A stretch of 64,000 bases of DNA, taken from contig NC_079888.1 of NCBI RefSeq assembly GCF_029227915.1, positions 20,254,001 to 20,318,000 on the forward strand. Direction: 5' to 3'. A program made the position numbers and the translations under genes. This document shows, piece after piece, positions 26,101-39,500 of this stretch (its first letter is position 1; each line of letters begins with the position of its first letter). This DNA comes from Hydractinia symbiolongicarpus (taxonomy: Eukaryota; Cnidaria; Hydrozoa; Anthoathecata; Hydractiniidae). Below the pieces are notes generated by a model. The model made no database searches. It saw nothing but the letters and a program-made list of their open reading frames with translations, and was not told the origin of the DNA.

Positions 26101-27587
26101 TTTGACGTGATTGCCGGAACTTAGCGATTACACTGGGCACTTTGGTAGCGCTTCATTTAAAAATTCAGCTAAAAAAAGTCATTTTTTTACTGTAGCACCT
26201 ATCCTAGCCCTTAGCGCGCGTTGAAGAAAAAGCGACAGTTTCAAAAACTACATTTCATTGACTTTCTAACGGTGTCATTCCGTTTGAGTTACAACGGTTG
26301 GGTCACATATTCGTACCAACATGTATTTAGCGATATTTTTCTGATATCACTAGGTTGCATCGCTTTTAACTATGAAACGATTGACTGTGGGACTTAATTG
26401 AAGTAACTTTGGGCTGTGACCTGATAAATGTGATAAATGAGACAATTGGACTCCAAGAAATAACATTATTCTTAATTGGACGTGATTGCCGGAACTCAGC
26501 GATTACACTGGCCGCTGTGGTAGCGCTTCATTTAAGAATTCAGATAAATAAGTCATTCTTTACTGTGGGACCAATCCTATCTGTTATTGCGCGCTGAAGA
26601 AATAGCGACAGTTTCAAAAACTAAACTTCATTGAATTTCTAACGGTGTCAGTCCGTTTCAGTTACAACGGTTAGGTCACATATTCGTACCAACATGTATT
26701 TAGCGATATTTTTCTGATATTACTAGGTTGCATCGCTTTTAACTATGAAACGATTGACTGTGGGACTTAATTGAACTAACTTTGGACTCTGGCCTGATAA
26801 ATGTGATGAATGAGACAATTGGACACCAAGAAATAACATTCTTCTTAATTTCACATGATTGCCGAAACTCAGCGAATACACTGGGCTCTGTGGTAGCGCT
26901 TCATTTAAGAATTAAGTTAAAAAAAGTCATTTTTTTATTGTGGGACCAATCCTAGACGTTATCGCGCGCTGAGGAAATAGCGACAGTTTCAAAAACTACA
27001 TTTCATTGTCTTTCTAACGGTGTCAGTCCGTTTCAGTTTCAACGGTTGTGTCACATATTCGTACCAACATGTATTTAGCGATATTTTTTTGATATTACCA
27101 GGTTGCATCGCTTTTAACAATGAAACGATTGACTGTGGGACTTAATTGAACTAACTTTGGACTTTGCCCTGATAAATGTGATAAATGAGACAATTGGACT
27201 CCAAGAAATAACATTATTCTTAATTGGACGTGATTGCCGGAACTCAGCGATTACACTGGCCGCTGTGGTAGCGCTTCATTTAAGAATTTACATAAATAAG
27301 TCATTCTTTACTGTGGGACCAATCCTATCTGTTATCGCGCGTTGAAGAAATAGCGACAGTTTCAAAAACTAAATTTCATTGAATTTCTAACGGTGTCAGT
27401 CCGTTTCCGTTACAACGGTTGGGTCACATATTCGTACCAACATGTATTTAGCGATATTTTTCTGATATTATTAGGTTGCATCGCTTTTAACTATGAAACG
27501 ATTGACTGTGGGACTTAATTGAGCTAACTTTGGACTGTGACATGATAAATGTGATAAAGGAGACTATTGGACTCCAAGAAAAAACAT
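23101..27587 (+). repeat. 12-mer HOR, copy 1 (4487 bp)
   Basis: Twelve monomers starting at 23101, 23472, 23847, 24220, 24594, 24968, 25344, 25718, 26092, 26467, 26840 and 27215. Markers include GGCGGCTTTGG (1), TTACAATGGGC (2), GTAGCGCTCAATTT (3), GATTAGCCTGGGC (4), GTTGTAGGGCTTT (5), TAGCGATGATTTTC (6), GTGGTAAGTCTTT (7), ATCGAAAATTTCGAAAAC (8), TAGCACCTATCC (9), TTAATTGGACG (10, 12) and GCGAATACAC (11). Copy 2 follows at exactly 4487 bp, and the stretches compared base by base were identical. Confidence 0.93.
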
Positions 27588-30500
27588 TCTTCTTAATTTG
27601 ACATGATTGCCGGAACTCAGCGATTACACTGGCGGCTTTGGTAGCGCTCTATTTAAGAATTAAGATAAAAAGTCATTTTTTTATTGTGGGACCAATCCTA
27701 GCCAATATCTCGCGCTGAAGAAATAGCGACAGTTTCAAAAACTACATTTCATTGACTTTCTAACGGTGTCAGTCCGTTTGAGTTACAACGGTTGGGTCAC
27801 ATGTTCGTACCAACATGTATTTAGCGATATTTTTTGATATTACTAGGTTGCATCGCTTTTAACAATGAAACGTTGCCTGTGAGACTTAATTGAACTAACT
27901 TTGGACTGTGAGCTGATAAATGTGATAAATAAGACAAATGAACTCCAAGAAATAACATTCTTGTTAATTTGACGTGATTGCCGGAACTCAGCGATTACAA
28001 TGGGCACTGTGGTAGCGCTTCATTTAAAAATTAGGCTAAAAAAAGTCATTTTTTTACTGTGGGACCTATCCTAGCCGTTAGCGCGCGTTGAAGAAAAAGT
28101 GACAGTTTCAAAAACTACATTTCATTGACTTTCTAACGGTGTCGGTCCGTTTGAGTTACAACGGTTGGGTCACATATTCGTACCAACATGTATTTAGCGA
28201 TATTTTTCTGATATTACTAGGTTGCATCGCTTTTAACTATGAAACGATTGACTGTGGGACTTAATTGAGCTAACTTTGGACTGTGACTTGATAAATGTGA
28301 AAAAGGAGACTATTGGACTCCAAGAAAAAACATTCTTCTTAATTTGACATGATTGCCGGAACTCAGCGATTACACTGGCCGCTGTGGTAGCGCTCAATTT
28401 AAGAATTAAGATAAAAAGTCATTTTTTTATTGTGGGACCAATCCTAGACAATATCTCGCGCTGAAGAAATAGCGACAGTTTCAAAAACTACATTTCATTG
28501 ACTTTCTAACGGTGTCAGTCCGTTTGAGTTACAACAGTTGGGTAACATATTCGTACCAACAAGTATTTAGCGATATTTTTCTGATATTACTAGGTTGCAT
28601 CACTTTTAACTATGAAACGATTCACTGTGGGACTTAATTGAGCTAACTTTGGACTGTCACCTAATAAATGTGATAAAAGAGACAATTGGACTCCAAGAAA
28701 AAACATTCTTCTTAATTTGACATGATTGCCGAAACTCAGCGATTAGCCTGGGCTCTGTGGTAGCGCTTCATTTAAGAATTATGATAAAAAAAGTTATTTT
28801 TTTATTGTGGGACCAATCCTAGCCATTATCGCGCGCTGAGGAAATAGCGACAGTTTCAAAAACTACATTTCATAGACTTTCTAACGGTGTCAGTCTGTTT
28901 GAGTTTCAACGGTTGTGTCACATATTCGTACCAACATGTGTTTAGCGATATTTTTTTGATATTACTAGGTTGCATCGCTTTTAACAATGAAACGTTGACT
29001 GTGGGACTTAATTGAACTAACTTTGGACTGTGACCTGATAAATGTGATAAATGAGACAATTGGTTTCCAAGAAATAACATTCTTCTTAATTTGACGTGAT
29101 TGCCGGAACTCAGCGATTACACTGGGCTCTGTTGTAGGGCTTTATTTAAGAATTAAGATAAAAAAGTCATTTCTTTATTGCGGGACCAATCCTATCCATT
29201 ATCTCGCGCTGAAGAAATATCGACAGTTTCAAAAACTACATTTCATTGACTTTCTAACGGTGTCAGTCCGTTTGAGTTACAACGGTTGGGTCACATATTC
29301 GTACCAACATGTATTTAGCGATATTTTTCTGATATTACTAGGTTGCATCGCTTTTAACAATGAAACGATTGACTGTGGGACTTAATTGAACTAACTTAGG
29401 ACTATGACCTGATAAATGTGATAAATGAGACAATTGGACTCCAAGAAATAAAATTCTTGTTAATTTGACGCGATTGCCGGAACTCAGCGATTATACTGGG
29501 CACTGTGGTAGCGCTTCATTTAAAAATTAAGCTAAAAAAAGTGATTTTTTTTACTGTAGGACCTATCCTAGCCGTTAGCGCGCGTTGAAGAAAAAGCGAC
29601 AGTTTCAAAAACTACATTTCATTGACTTTCTAACGGTGTCAGTCCGTTTGAGTTACAACGGTTGGGTCACATATTCGTACCAACATGTATTTAGCGATGA
29701 TTTTCTGATATTACTAGGTTGCATCGCTTTTAACTATGAAACGATTGACTGTGGGACTTAATTGAGCTAACTTTGGACTGTCACCTGATAAATGTGATAA
29801 AAGAGACAATTGGACTCCAAGAAAAACCATTCTTCTTAATTTGACATGATTGCCGAAACTCAGCGATTACACTGGGCTCTGTGGTAAGTCTTTATTTAAG
29901 AATTAAGATAAAAAAGTCATTTTTTTATTGCAGGACCAATCCTATCCATTATCGCGCGCTGAGGAAATAGCGACAGTTTCAAAAACTACATTTCATAGAC
30001 TTTCTAACGGTGTCAGTCTGTTTGAGTTACAACGGTTGGGTCACATATTCGTGCCAACATGTGTTTAGCGATATTTTTCTGATATTACTAGGTTGCATCG
30101 CTTTTAACAACGAAACGATTTACTGTGGGACTTAATTGAGCTAACTTTGGACTGTGACCTGATAAATGTGATAAATGAGACAATCGGTTTCCAAGAAATA
30201 ACATTCTTCTTAATTTGACGTGATTGCTGGAACTCAGCGATTACACTGGGCTCTGTGGTAGGGCTTTATTTAAGAATTAAGATAAGAAAGTCATTTTTTT
30301 ATTGCAGGACCAATCCTATCCATTATCTTGCGCTGAAGAAATATCGAAAATTTCGAAAACTACATTTCATTAACTTTCTAACGGTGTCAGACCGTTTGAG
30401 TTACAACGGTTGGGTCACATATTCGTACCAACATGTGATTAGCGATATTTTTCTGATATTACTAGGTTGCATCGCTTTTAACAATGAAACGATTGACTGT

Positions 30501-32074
30501 GGGACTTAATTGAGCTAACTTTGGACTGTGACCTGATAAATGTGATAAATGAGACAATTGGACTCCAAGAAATAACATTCTTATTAATTTGACGTGATTG
30601 CCGGAACTTAGCGATTACACTGGGCACTTTGGTAGCGCTTCATTTAAAAATTCAGCTAAAAAAAGTCATTTTTTTACTGTAGCACCTATCCTAGCCCTTA
30701 GCGCGCGTTGAAGAAAAAGCGACAGTTTCAAAAACTACATTTCATTGACTTTCTAACGGTGTCATTCCGTTTGAGTTACAACGGTTGGGTCACATATTCG
30801 TACCAACATGTATTTAGCGATATTTTTCTGATATCACTAGGTTGCATCGCTTTTAACTATGAAACGATTGACTGTGGGACTTAATTGAAGTAACTTTGGG
30901 CTGTGACCTGATAAATGTGATAAATGAGACAATTGGACTCCAAGAAATAACATTATTCTTAATTGGACGTGATTGCCGGAACTCAGCGATTACACTGGCC
31001 GCTGTGGTAGCGCTTCATTTAAGAATTCAGATAAATAAGTCATTCTTTACTGTGGGACCAATCCTATCTGTTATTGCGCGCTGAAGAAATAGCGACAGTT
31101 TCAAAAACTAAACTTCATTGAATTTCTAACGGTGTCAGTCCGTTTCAGTTACAACGGTTAGGTCACATATTCGTACCAACATGTATTTAGCGATATTTTT
31201 CTGATATTACTAGGTTGCATCGCTTTTAACTATGAAACGATTGACTGTGGGACTTAATTGAACTAACTTTGGACTCTGGCCTGATAAATGTGATGAATGA
31301 GACAATTGGACACCAAGAAATAACATTCTTCTTAATTTCACATGATTGCCGAAACTCAGCGAATACACTGGGCTCTGTGGTAGCGCTTCATTTAAGAATT
31401 AAGTTAAAAAAAGTCATTTTTTTATTGTGGGACCAATCCTAGACGTTATCGCGCGCTGAGGAAATAGCGACAGTTTCAAAAACTACATTTCATTGTCTTT
31501 CTAACGGTGTCAGTCCGTTTCAGTTTCAACGGTTGTGTCACATATTCGTACCAACATGTATTTAGCGATATTTTTTTGATATTACCAGGTTGCATCGCTT
31601 TTAACAATGAAACGATTGACTGTGGGACTTAATTGAACTAACTTTGGACTTTGCCCTGATAAATGTGATAAATGAGACAATTGGACTCCAAGAAATAACA
31701 TTATTCTTAATTGGACGTGATTGCCGGAACTCAGCGATTACACTGGCCGCTGTGGTAGCGCTTCATTTAAGAATTTACATAAATAAGTCATTCTTTACTG
31801 TGGGACCAATCCTATCTGTTATCGCGCGTTGAAGAAATAGCGACAGTTTCAAAAACTAAATTTCATTGAATTTCTAACGGTGTCAGTCCGTTTCCGTTAC
31901 AACGGTTAGGTCACATATTCGTACCAACATGTATTTAGCGATATTTTTCTGATATTACTAGGTTGCATCGCTTTTAACTATAAAACGATTGACTGTGGGA
32001 CTTAATTGAACTAACTTTGGACTCTGGCCTGATAAATGTGATGAATGAGACAATTGGACACCAAGAAATAACAT
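27588..32074 (+). repeat. 12-mer HOR, copy 2 (4487 bp)
   Basis: It has the same twelve-monomer order as copy 1. The homology with copy 1 extends upstream of the unit start to about 27410 (matching about 22923), sharing the rare GATATTATTAGG. The monomer before copy 3 (about 31890-32074) instead ends in CTATAAAACG and CTCTGGCCTGATAAATGTGATG, so copy 2 ends differently from copy 1. Confidence 0.93.
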
Positions 32075-35000
32075 TCTTCTTAATTTGACATGATTGCCGG
32101 AACTCAGCGATTACACTGGCGGCTTTGGTAGCGCTCTATTTAAGAATTAAGATAAAAAGTCATTTTTTTATTGTGGGACCAATCCTAGCCAATATCTCGC
32201 GCTGAAGAAATAGCGACAGTTTCAAAAACTACATTTCATTGACTTTCTAACGGTGTCAGTCCGTTTGAGTTACAACGGTTGGGTCACATGTTCGTACCAA
32301 CATGTATTTAGCGATATTTTTTGATATTACTAGGTTGCATCGCTTTTAACAATGAAACGTTGCCTGTGAGACTTAATTGAACTAACTTTGGACTGTGAGC
32401 TGATAAATGTGATAAATAAGACAAATGAACTCCAAGAAATAACATTCTTGTTAATTTGACGTGATTGCCGGAACTCAGCGATTACAATGGGCACTGTGGT
32501 AGCGCTTCATTTAAAAATTAGGCTAAAAAAAGTCATTTTTTTACTGTGGGACCTATCCTAGCCGTTAGCGCGCGTTGAAGAAAAAGTGACAGTTTCAAAA
32601 ACTACATTTCATTGACTTTCTAACGGTGTCGGTCCGTTTGAGTTACAACGGTTGGGTCACATATTCGTACCAACATGTATTTAGCGATATTTTTCTGATA
32701 TTACTAGGTTGCATCGCTTTTAACTATGAAACGATTGACTGTGGGACTTAATTGAGCTAACTTTGGACTGTGACTTGATAAATGTGAAAAAGGAGACTAT
32801 TGGACTCCAAGAAAAAACATTCTTCTTAATTTGACATGATTGCCGGAACTCAGCGATTACACTGGCCGCTGTGGTAGCGCTCAATTTAAGAATTAAGATA
32901 AAAAGTCATTTTTTTATTGTGGGACCAATCCTAGACAATATCTCGCGCTGAAGAAATAGCGACAGTTTCAAAAACTACATTTCATTGACTTTCTAACGGT
33001 GTCAGTCCGTTTGAGTTACAACAGTTGGGTAACATATTCGTACCAACATGTATTTAGCGATATTTTTCTGATATTACTAGGTTGCATCACTTTTAACTAT
33101 GAAACGATTCACTGTGGGACTTAATTGAGCTAACTTTGGACTGTCACCTAATAAATGTGATAAAAGAGACAATTGGACTCCAAGAAAAAACATTCTTCTT
33201 AATTTGACATGATTGCCGAAACTCAGCGATTAGCCTGGGCTCTGTGGTAGCGCTTCATTTAAGAATTATGATAAAAAAAGTTATTTTTTTATTGTGGGAC
33301 CAATCCTAGCCATTATCGCGCGCTGAGGAAATAGCGACAGTTTCAAAAACTACATTTCATAGACTTTCTAACGGTGTCAGTCTGTTTGAGTTTCAACGGT
33401 TGTGTCACATATTCGTACCAACATGTGTTTAGCGATATTTTTTTGATATTACTAGGTTGCATCGCTTTTAACAATGAAACGTTGACTGTGGGACTTAATT
33501 GAACTAACTTTGGACTGTGACCTGATAAATGTGATAAATGAGACAATTGGTTTCCAAGAAATAACATTCTTCTTAATTTGACGTGATTGCCGGAACTCAG
33601 CGATTACACTGGGCTCTGTTGTAGGGCTTTATTTAAGAATTAAGATAAAAAAGTCATTTCTTTATTGCGGGACCAATCCTATCCATTATCTCGCGCTGAA
33701 GAAATATCGACAGTTTCAAAAACTACATTTCATTGACTTTCTAACGGTGTCAGTCCGTTTGAGTTACAACGGTTGGGTCACATATTCGTACCAACATGTA
33801 TTTAGCGATATTTTTCTGATATTACTAGGTTGCATCGCTTTTAACAATGAAACGATTGACTGTGGGACTTAATTGAACTAACTTAGGACTATGACCTGAT
33901 AAATGTGATAAATGAGACAATTGGACTCCAAGAAATAAAATTCTTGTTAATTTGACGCGATTGCCGGAACTCAGCGATTATACTGGGCACTGTGGTAGCG
34001 CTTCATTTAAAAATTAAGCTAAAAAAAGTGATTTTTTTTACTGTAGGACCTATCCTAGCCGTTAGCGCGCGTTGAAGAAAAAGCGACAGTTTCAAAAACT
34101 ACATTTCATTGACTTTCTAACGGTGTCAGTCCGTTTGAGTTACAACGGTTGGGTCACATATTCGTACCAACATGTATTTAGCGATGATTTTCTGATATTA
34201 CTAGGTTGCATCGCTTTTAACTATGAAACGATTGACTGTGGGACTTAATTGAGCTAACTTTGGACTGTCACCTGATAAATGTGATAAAAGAGACAATTGG
34301 ACTCCAAGAAAAACCATTCTTCTTAATTTGACATGATTGCCGAAACTCAGCGATTACACTGGGCTCTGTGGTAAGTCTTTATTTAAGAATTAAGATAAAA
34401 AAGTCATTTTTTTATTGCAAGACCAATCCTATCCATTATCGCGCGCTGAGGAAATAGCGACAGTTTCAAAAACTACATTTCATAGACTTTCTAACGGTGT
34501 CAGTCTGTTTGAGTTACAACGGTTGGGTCACATATTCGTGCCAACATGTGTTTAGCGATATTTTTCTGATATTACTAGGTTGCATCGCTTTTAACAACGA
34601 AACGATTTACTGTGGGACTTAATTGAGCTAACTTTGGACTGTGACCTGATAAATGTGATAAATGAGACAATCGGTTTCCAAGAAATAACATTCTTCTTAA
34701 TTTGACGTGATTGCTGGAACTCAGCGATTACACTGGGCTCTGTGGTAGGGCTTTATTTAAGAATTAAGATAAGAAAGTCATTTTTTTATTGCAGGACCAA
34801 TCCTATCCATTATCTTGCGCTGAAGAAATATCGAAAATTTCGAAAACTACATTTCATTAACTTTCTAACGGTGTCAGACCGTTTGAGTTACAACGGTTGG
34901 GTCACATATTCGTACCAACATGTGATTAGCGATATTTTTCTGATATTACTAGGTTGCATCGCTTTTAACAATGAAACGATTGACTGTGGGACTTAATTGA

Positions 35001-36561
35001 GCTAACTTTGGACTGTGACCTGATAAATGTGATAAATGAGACAATTGGACTCCAAGAAATAACATTCTTATTAATTTGACGTGATTGCCGGAACTTAGCG
35101 ATTACACTGGGCACTTTGGTAGCGCTTCATTTAAAAATTCAGCTAAAAAAAGTCATTTTTTTACTGTAGCACCTATCCTAGCCCTTAGCGCGCGTTGAAG
35201 AAAAAGCGACAGTTTCAAAAACTACATTTCATTGACTTTCTAACGGTGTCATTCCGTTTGAGTTACAACGGTTGGGTCACATATTCGTACCAACATGTAT
35301 TTAGCGATATTTTTCTGATATCACTAGGTTGCATCGCTTTTAACTATGAAACGATTGACTGTGGGACTTAATTGAAGTAACTTTGGGCTGTGACCTGATA
35401 AATGTGATAAATGAGACAATTGGACTCCAAGAAATAACATTATTCTTAATTGGACGTGATTGCCGGAACTCAGCGATTACACTGGCCGCTGTGGTAGCGC
35501 TTCATTTAAGAATTCAGATAAATAAGTCATTCTTTACTGTGGGACCAATCCTATCTGTTATTGCGCGCTGAAGAAATAGCGACAGTTTCAAAAACTAAAC
35601 TTCATTGAATTTCTAACGGTGTCAGTCCGTTTCAGTTACAACGGTTAGGTCACATATTCGTACCAACATGTATTTAGCGATATTTTTCTGATATTACTAG
35701 GTTGCATCGCTTTTAACTATGAAACGATTGACTGTGGGACTTAATTGAACTAACTTTGGACTCTGGCCTGATAAATGTGATGAATGAGACAATTGGACAC
35801 CAAGAAATAACATTCTTCTTAATTTCACATGATTGCCGAAACTCAGCGAATACACTGGGCTCTGTGGTAGCGCTTCATTTAAGAATTAAGTTAAAAAAAG
35901 TCATTTTTTTATTGTGGGACCAATCCTAGACGTTATCGCGCGCTGAGGAAATAGCGACAGTTTCAAAAACTACATTTCATTGTCTTTCTAACGGTGTCAG
36001 TCCGTTTCAGTTTCAACGGTTGTGTCACATATTCGTACCAACATGTATTTAGCGATATTTTTTTGATATTACCAGGTTGCATCGCTTTTAACAATGAAAC
36101 GATTGACTGTGGGACTTAATTGAACTAACTTTGGACTTTGCCCTGATAAATGTGATAAATGAGACAATTGGACTCCAAGAAATAACATTATTCTTAATTG
36201 GACGTGATTGCCGGAACTCAGCGATTACACTGGCCGCTGTGGTAGCGCTTCATTTAAGAATTTACATAAATAAGTCATTCTTTACTGTGGGACCAATCCT
36301 ATCTGTTATCGCGCGTTGAAGAAATAGCGACAGTTTCAAAAACTAAATTTCATTGAATTTCTAACGGTGTCAGTCCGTTTCCGTTACAACGGTTAGGTCA
36401 CATATTCGTACCAACATGTATTTAGCGATATTTTTCTGATATTACTAGGTTGCATCGCTTTTAACTATAAAACGATTGACTGTGGGACTTAATTGAACTA
36501 ACTTTGGACTCTGGCCTGATAAATGTGATGAATGAGACAATTGGACACCAAGAAATAACAT
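32075..36561 (+). repeat. 12-mer HOR, copy 3 (4487 bp)
   Basis: Order and length match copies 1 and 2. Observed differences include CAACATGTATTT at about 33050 (copies 1 and 2 have CAACAAGTATTT) and TTGCAAGACC near 34415 (others TTGCAGGACC). Very low divergence implies recent amplification or ongoing homogenisation. Confidence 0.93.
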
Positions 36562-39500
36562 TCTTCTTAATTTGACATGATTGCCGAAACTCAGCGAATA
36601 CACTGGGCTCTGTGGTAGCGCTTCATTTAAGAATTAAGTTAAAAAAAGTCATTTTTTTATTGTGGGACCAATCCTAGACGTTATCGCGCGCTGAGGAAAT
36701 AGCGACAGTTTCAAAAACTACATTTCATTGTCTTTCTAACGGTGTCAGTCCGTTTCAGTTTCAACGGTTGTGTCACATATTCGTACCAACATGTATTTAG
36801 CGATATTTTTTTGATATTACCAGGTTGCATCGCTTTTAACAATGAAACGATTGACTGTGGGACTTAATTGAACTAACTTTGGACTTTGACCTGATAAATG
36901 TGAAAAATCAGAAAATTGGACTCCAACAAATAACATTCTTCTTAATTTGACGTGATTGCCGGAACTCAGCGATTACACTGGCCGCTGTTGTAGCTCTTCA
37001 TTTAAGAGTTTAGATGAATAAGTCATTCTTTACTGTAGAACCAATCCTATCTGTTATCGCGCGCGGAAGAAATAGCGACAGTTTCAAAATCTAAATTTCA
37101 TTGAATTTCTAACGGTGTCAGTCCGTTTGAGTTACAACGGTTGGGTCACATATTCGTACCAACATGTATTTAGCGATATTTTTCTGATATTACTAGGTTG
37201 CATCGCTTTTAACTATGAAACGATTGACTGTGGGACTTAATTGAGCTAACTTTGGACTGTGACTTGATAAATGTGAAAAAGGAGACTATTGGACTCCAAG
37301 AAAAAACATTCTTCTTAATTTGACATGATTGCCGGAACTCAGCGATTACACTGGCCGCTGTGGTAGCGCTCAATTTAAGAATTAAGATAAAAAGTCATTT
37401 TTTTTATTGTGGGACCAATCCTAGACAATATCTCGCGCTGAAGAAATAGCGACAGTTTCAAAAACTACATTTCATTGACTTTCTAACGGTGTCAGTCCGT
37501 TTGAGTTACAACAGTTGGGTAACATATTCGTACCAACATGTATTTAGCGATATTTTTCTGATATTACTAGGTTGCATCACTTTTAACTACGAAACGATTC
37601 ACTGTGGGACTTAATTGAGCTAACTTTGGACTGTCACCTAATAAATGTGATAAAAGAGACAATTGGACTCCAAGAAAAAACATTCTTCTTAATTTGACAT
37701 GATTGCCGAAACTCAGCGATTACACTGGGCTCTGTGGTAGCGCTTCATTTAAGAATTATGATAAAAAAAGTTATTTTTTTATTGTGGGACCAATCCTAGC
37801 CATTATCGCGCGCTGAGGAAATAGCGACAGTTTCAAAAACTACATTTCATAGACTTTCTAACGGTGTCAGTCTGTTTGAGTTTCAACGGTTGTGTCATAT
37901 ATTCGTACCAACATGTGTTTAGCGATATTTTTTTGATATTACTAGGTTGCATCGCTTTTAACAATGAAACGTTGACTGTGGGACTTAATTGAACTAACTT
38001 TGGACTGTGACCTGATAAATGTGATAAATGAGACAATTGGTTTCCAAGAAATAACATTCTTCTTAATTTGACGTGATTGCCGGAACTCAGCGATTACACT
38101 GGGCTCTGTTGTAGGGCTTTATTTAAGAATTAAGATAAAAAAGTCATTTCTTTATTGCGGGACCAATCCTATCCATTATCTCGCGCTGAAGAAATATCGA
38201 CAGTTTCAAAAACTACATTTCATTGACTTTCTAACGGTGTCAGTCCGTTTGAGTTACAACGGTTGGGTCACATATTCGTACCAACATGTATTTAGCGATA
38301 TTTTTCTGATATTACTAGGTTGCATCGCTTTTAACAATGAAACGATTGACTGTGGGACTTAATTGAACTAACTTAGGACTATGACCTGATAAATGTGATA
38401 AATGAGACAATTGGACTCCAAGAAATAACATTCTTGTTAATTTGACGCGATTGCCGGAACTCAGCGATTATACTGGGCACTGTGGTAGCGCTTCATTTAA
38501 AAATTAAGCTAAAAAAAGTGATTTTTTTTACTGTAGGACCTATCCTAGCCGTTAGCGCGCGTTGAAGAAAAAGCGACAGTTTCAAAAACTACATTTCATT
38601 GACTTTCTAACGGTGTCAGTCCGTTTGAGTTACAACGGTTGGGTCACATATTCGTACCAACATGTATTTAGCGATGATTTTCTGATATTACTAGGTTGCA
38701 TCGCTTTTAACTATGAAACGATTGACTGTGGGACTTAATTGAGCTAACTTTGGACTGTCACCTGATAAATGTGATAAAAGAGACAATTGGACTCCAAGAA
38801 AAACCATTCTTCTTAATTTGACATGATTGCCGAAACTCAGCGATTACACTGGGCTCTGTGGTAAGTCTTTATTTAAGAATTAAGATAAAAAAGTGATTTT
38901 TTTATTGCAGGACCAATCCTATCCATTATCGCGCGCTGAGGAAATAGCGACAGTTTCAAAAACTACATTTCATAGACTTTCTAACGGTGTCAGTCTGTTT
39001 GAGTTACAACGGTTGGGTCACATATTCGTGCCAACATGTGTTTAGCGATATTTTTCTGATATTACTAGGTTGCATCGCTTTTAACAACGAAACGATTTAC
39101 TGTGGGACTTAATTGAGCTAACTTTGGACTGTGACCTGATAAATGTGATAAATGAGACAATCGGTTTCCAAGAAATAACATTCTTCTTAATTTGACGTGA
39201 TTGCTGGAACTCAGCGATTACACTGGGCTCTGTGGTAGGGCTTTATTTAAGAATTAAGATAAGAAAGTCATTTTTTTATTGCAGGACCAATCCTATCCAT
39301 TATCTCGCGCTGAAGAAATATCGAAAATTTCGAAAACTACATTTCATTAACTTTCTAACGGTGTCAGACCGTTTGAGTTACAACGGTTGGTTCACATATT
39401 CGTACCAACATGTATTTAGCGATATTTTTCTAATATTACTAGGTTGCATCGCTTTTAACAATGAAACGATTGACTGTGGGACTTAATTGAGCTTACTTAG

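Noticed and set aside
26409-26597. 62-codon + strand open frames at 748 bp and 4487 bp spacing
   Set aside because: They span the end of one monomer and the start of the next, and follow from two HOR members sharing TTAATTGGACG. The hydrophobic look comes from AT-rich codons.
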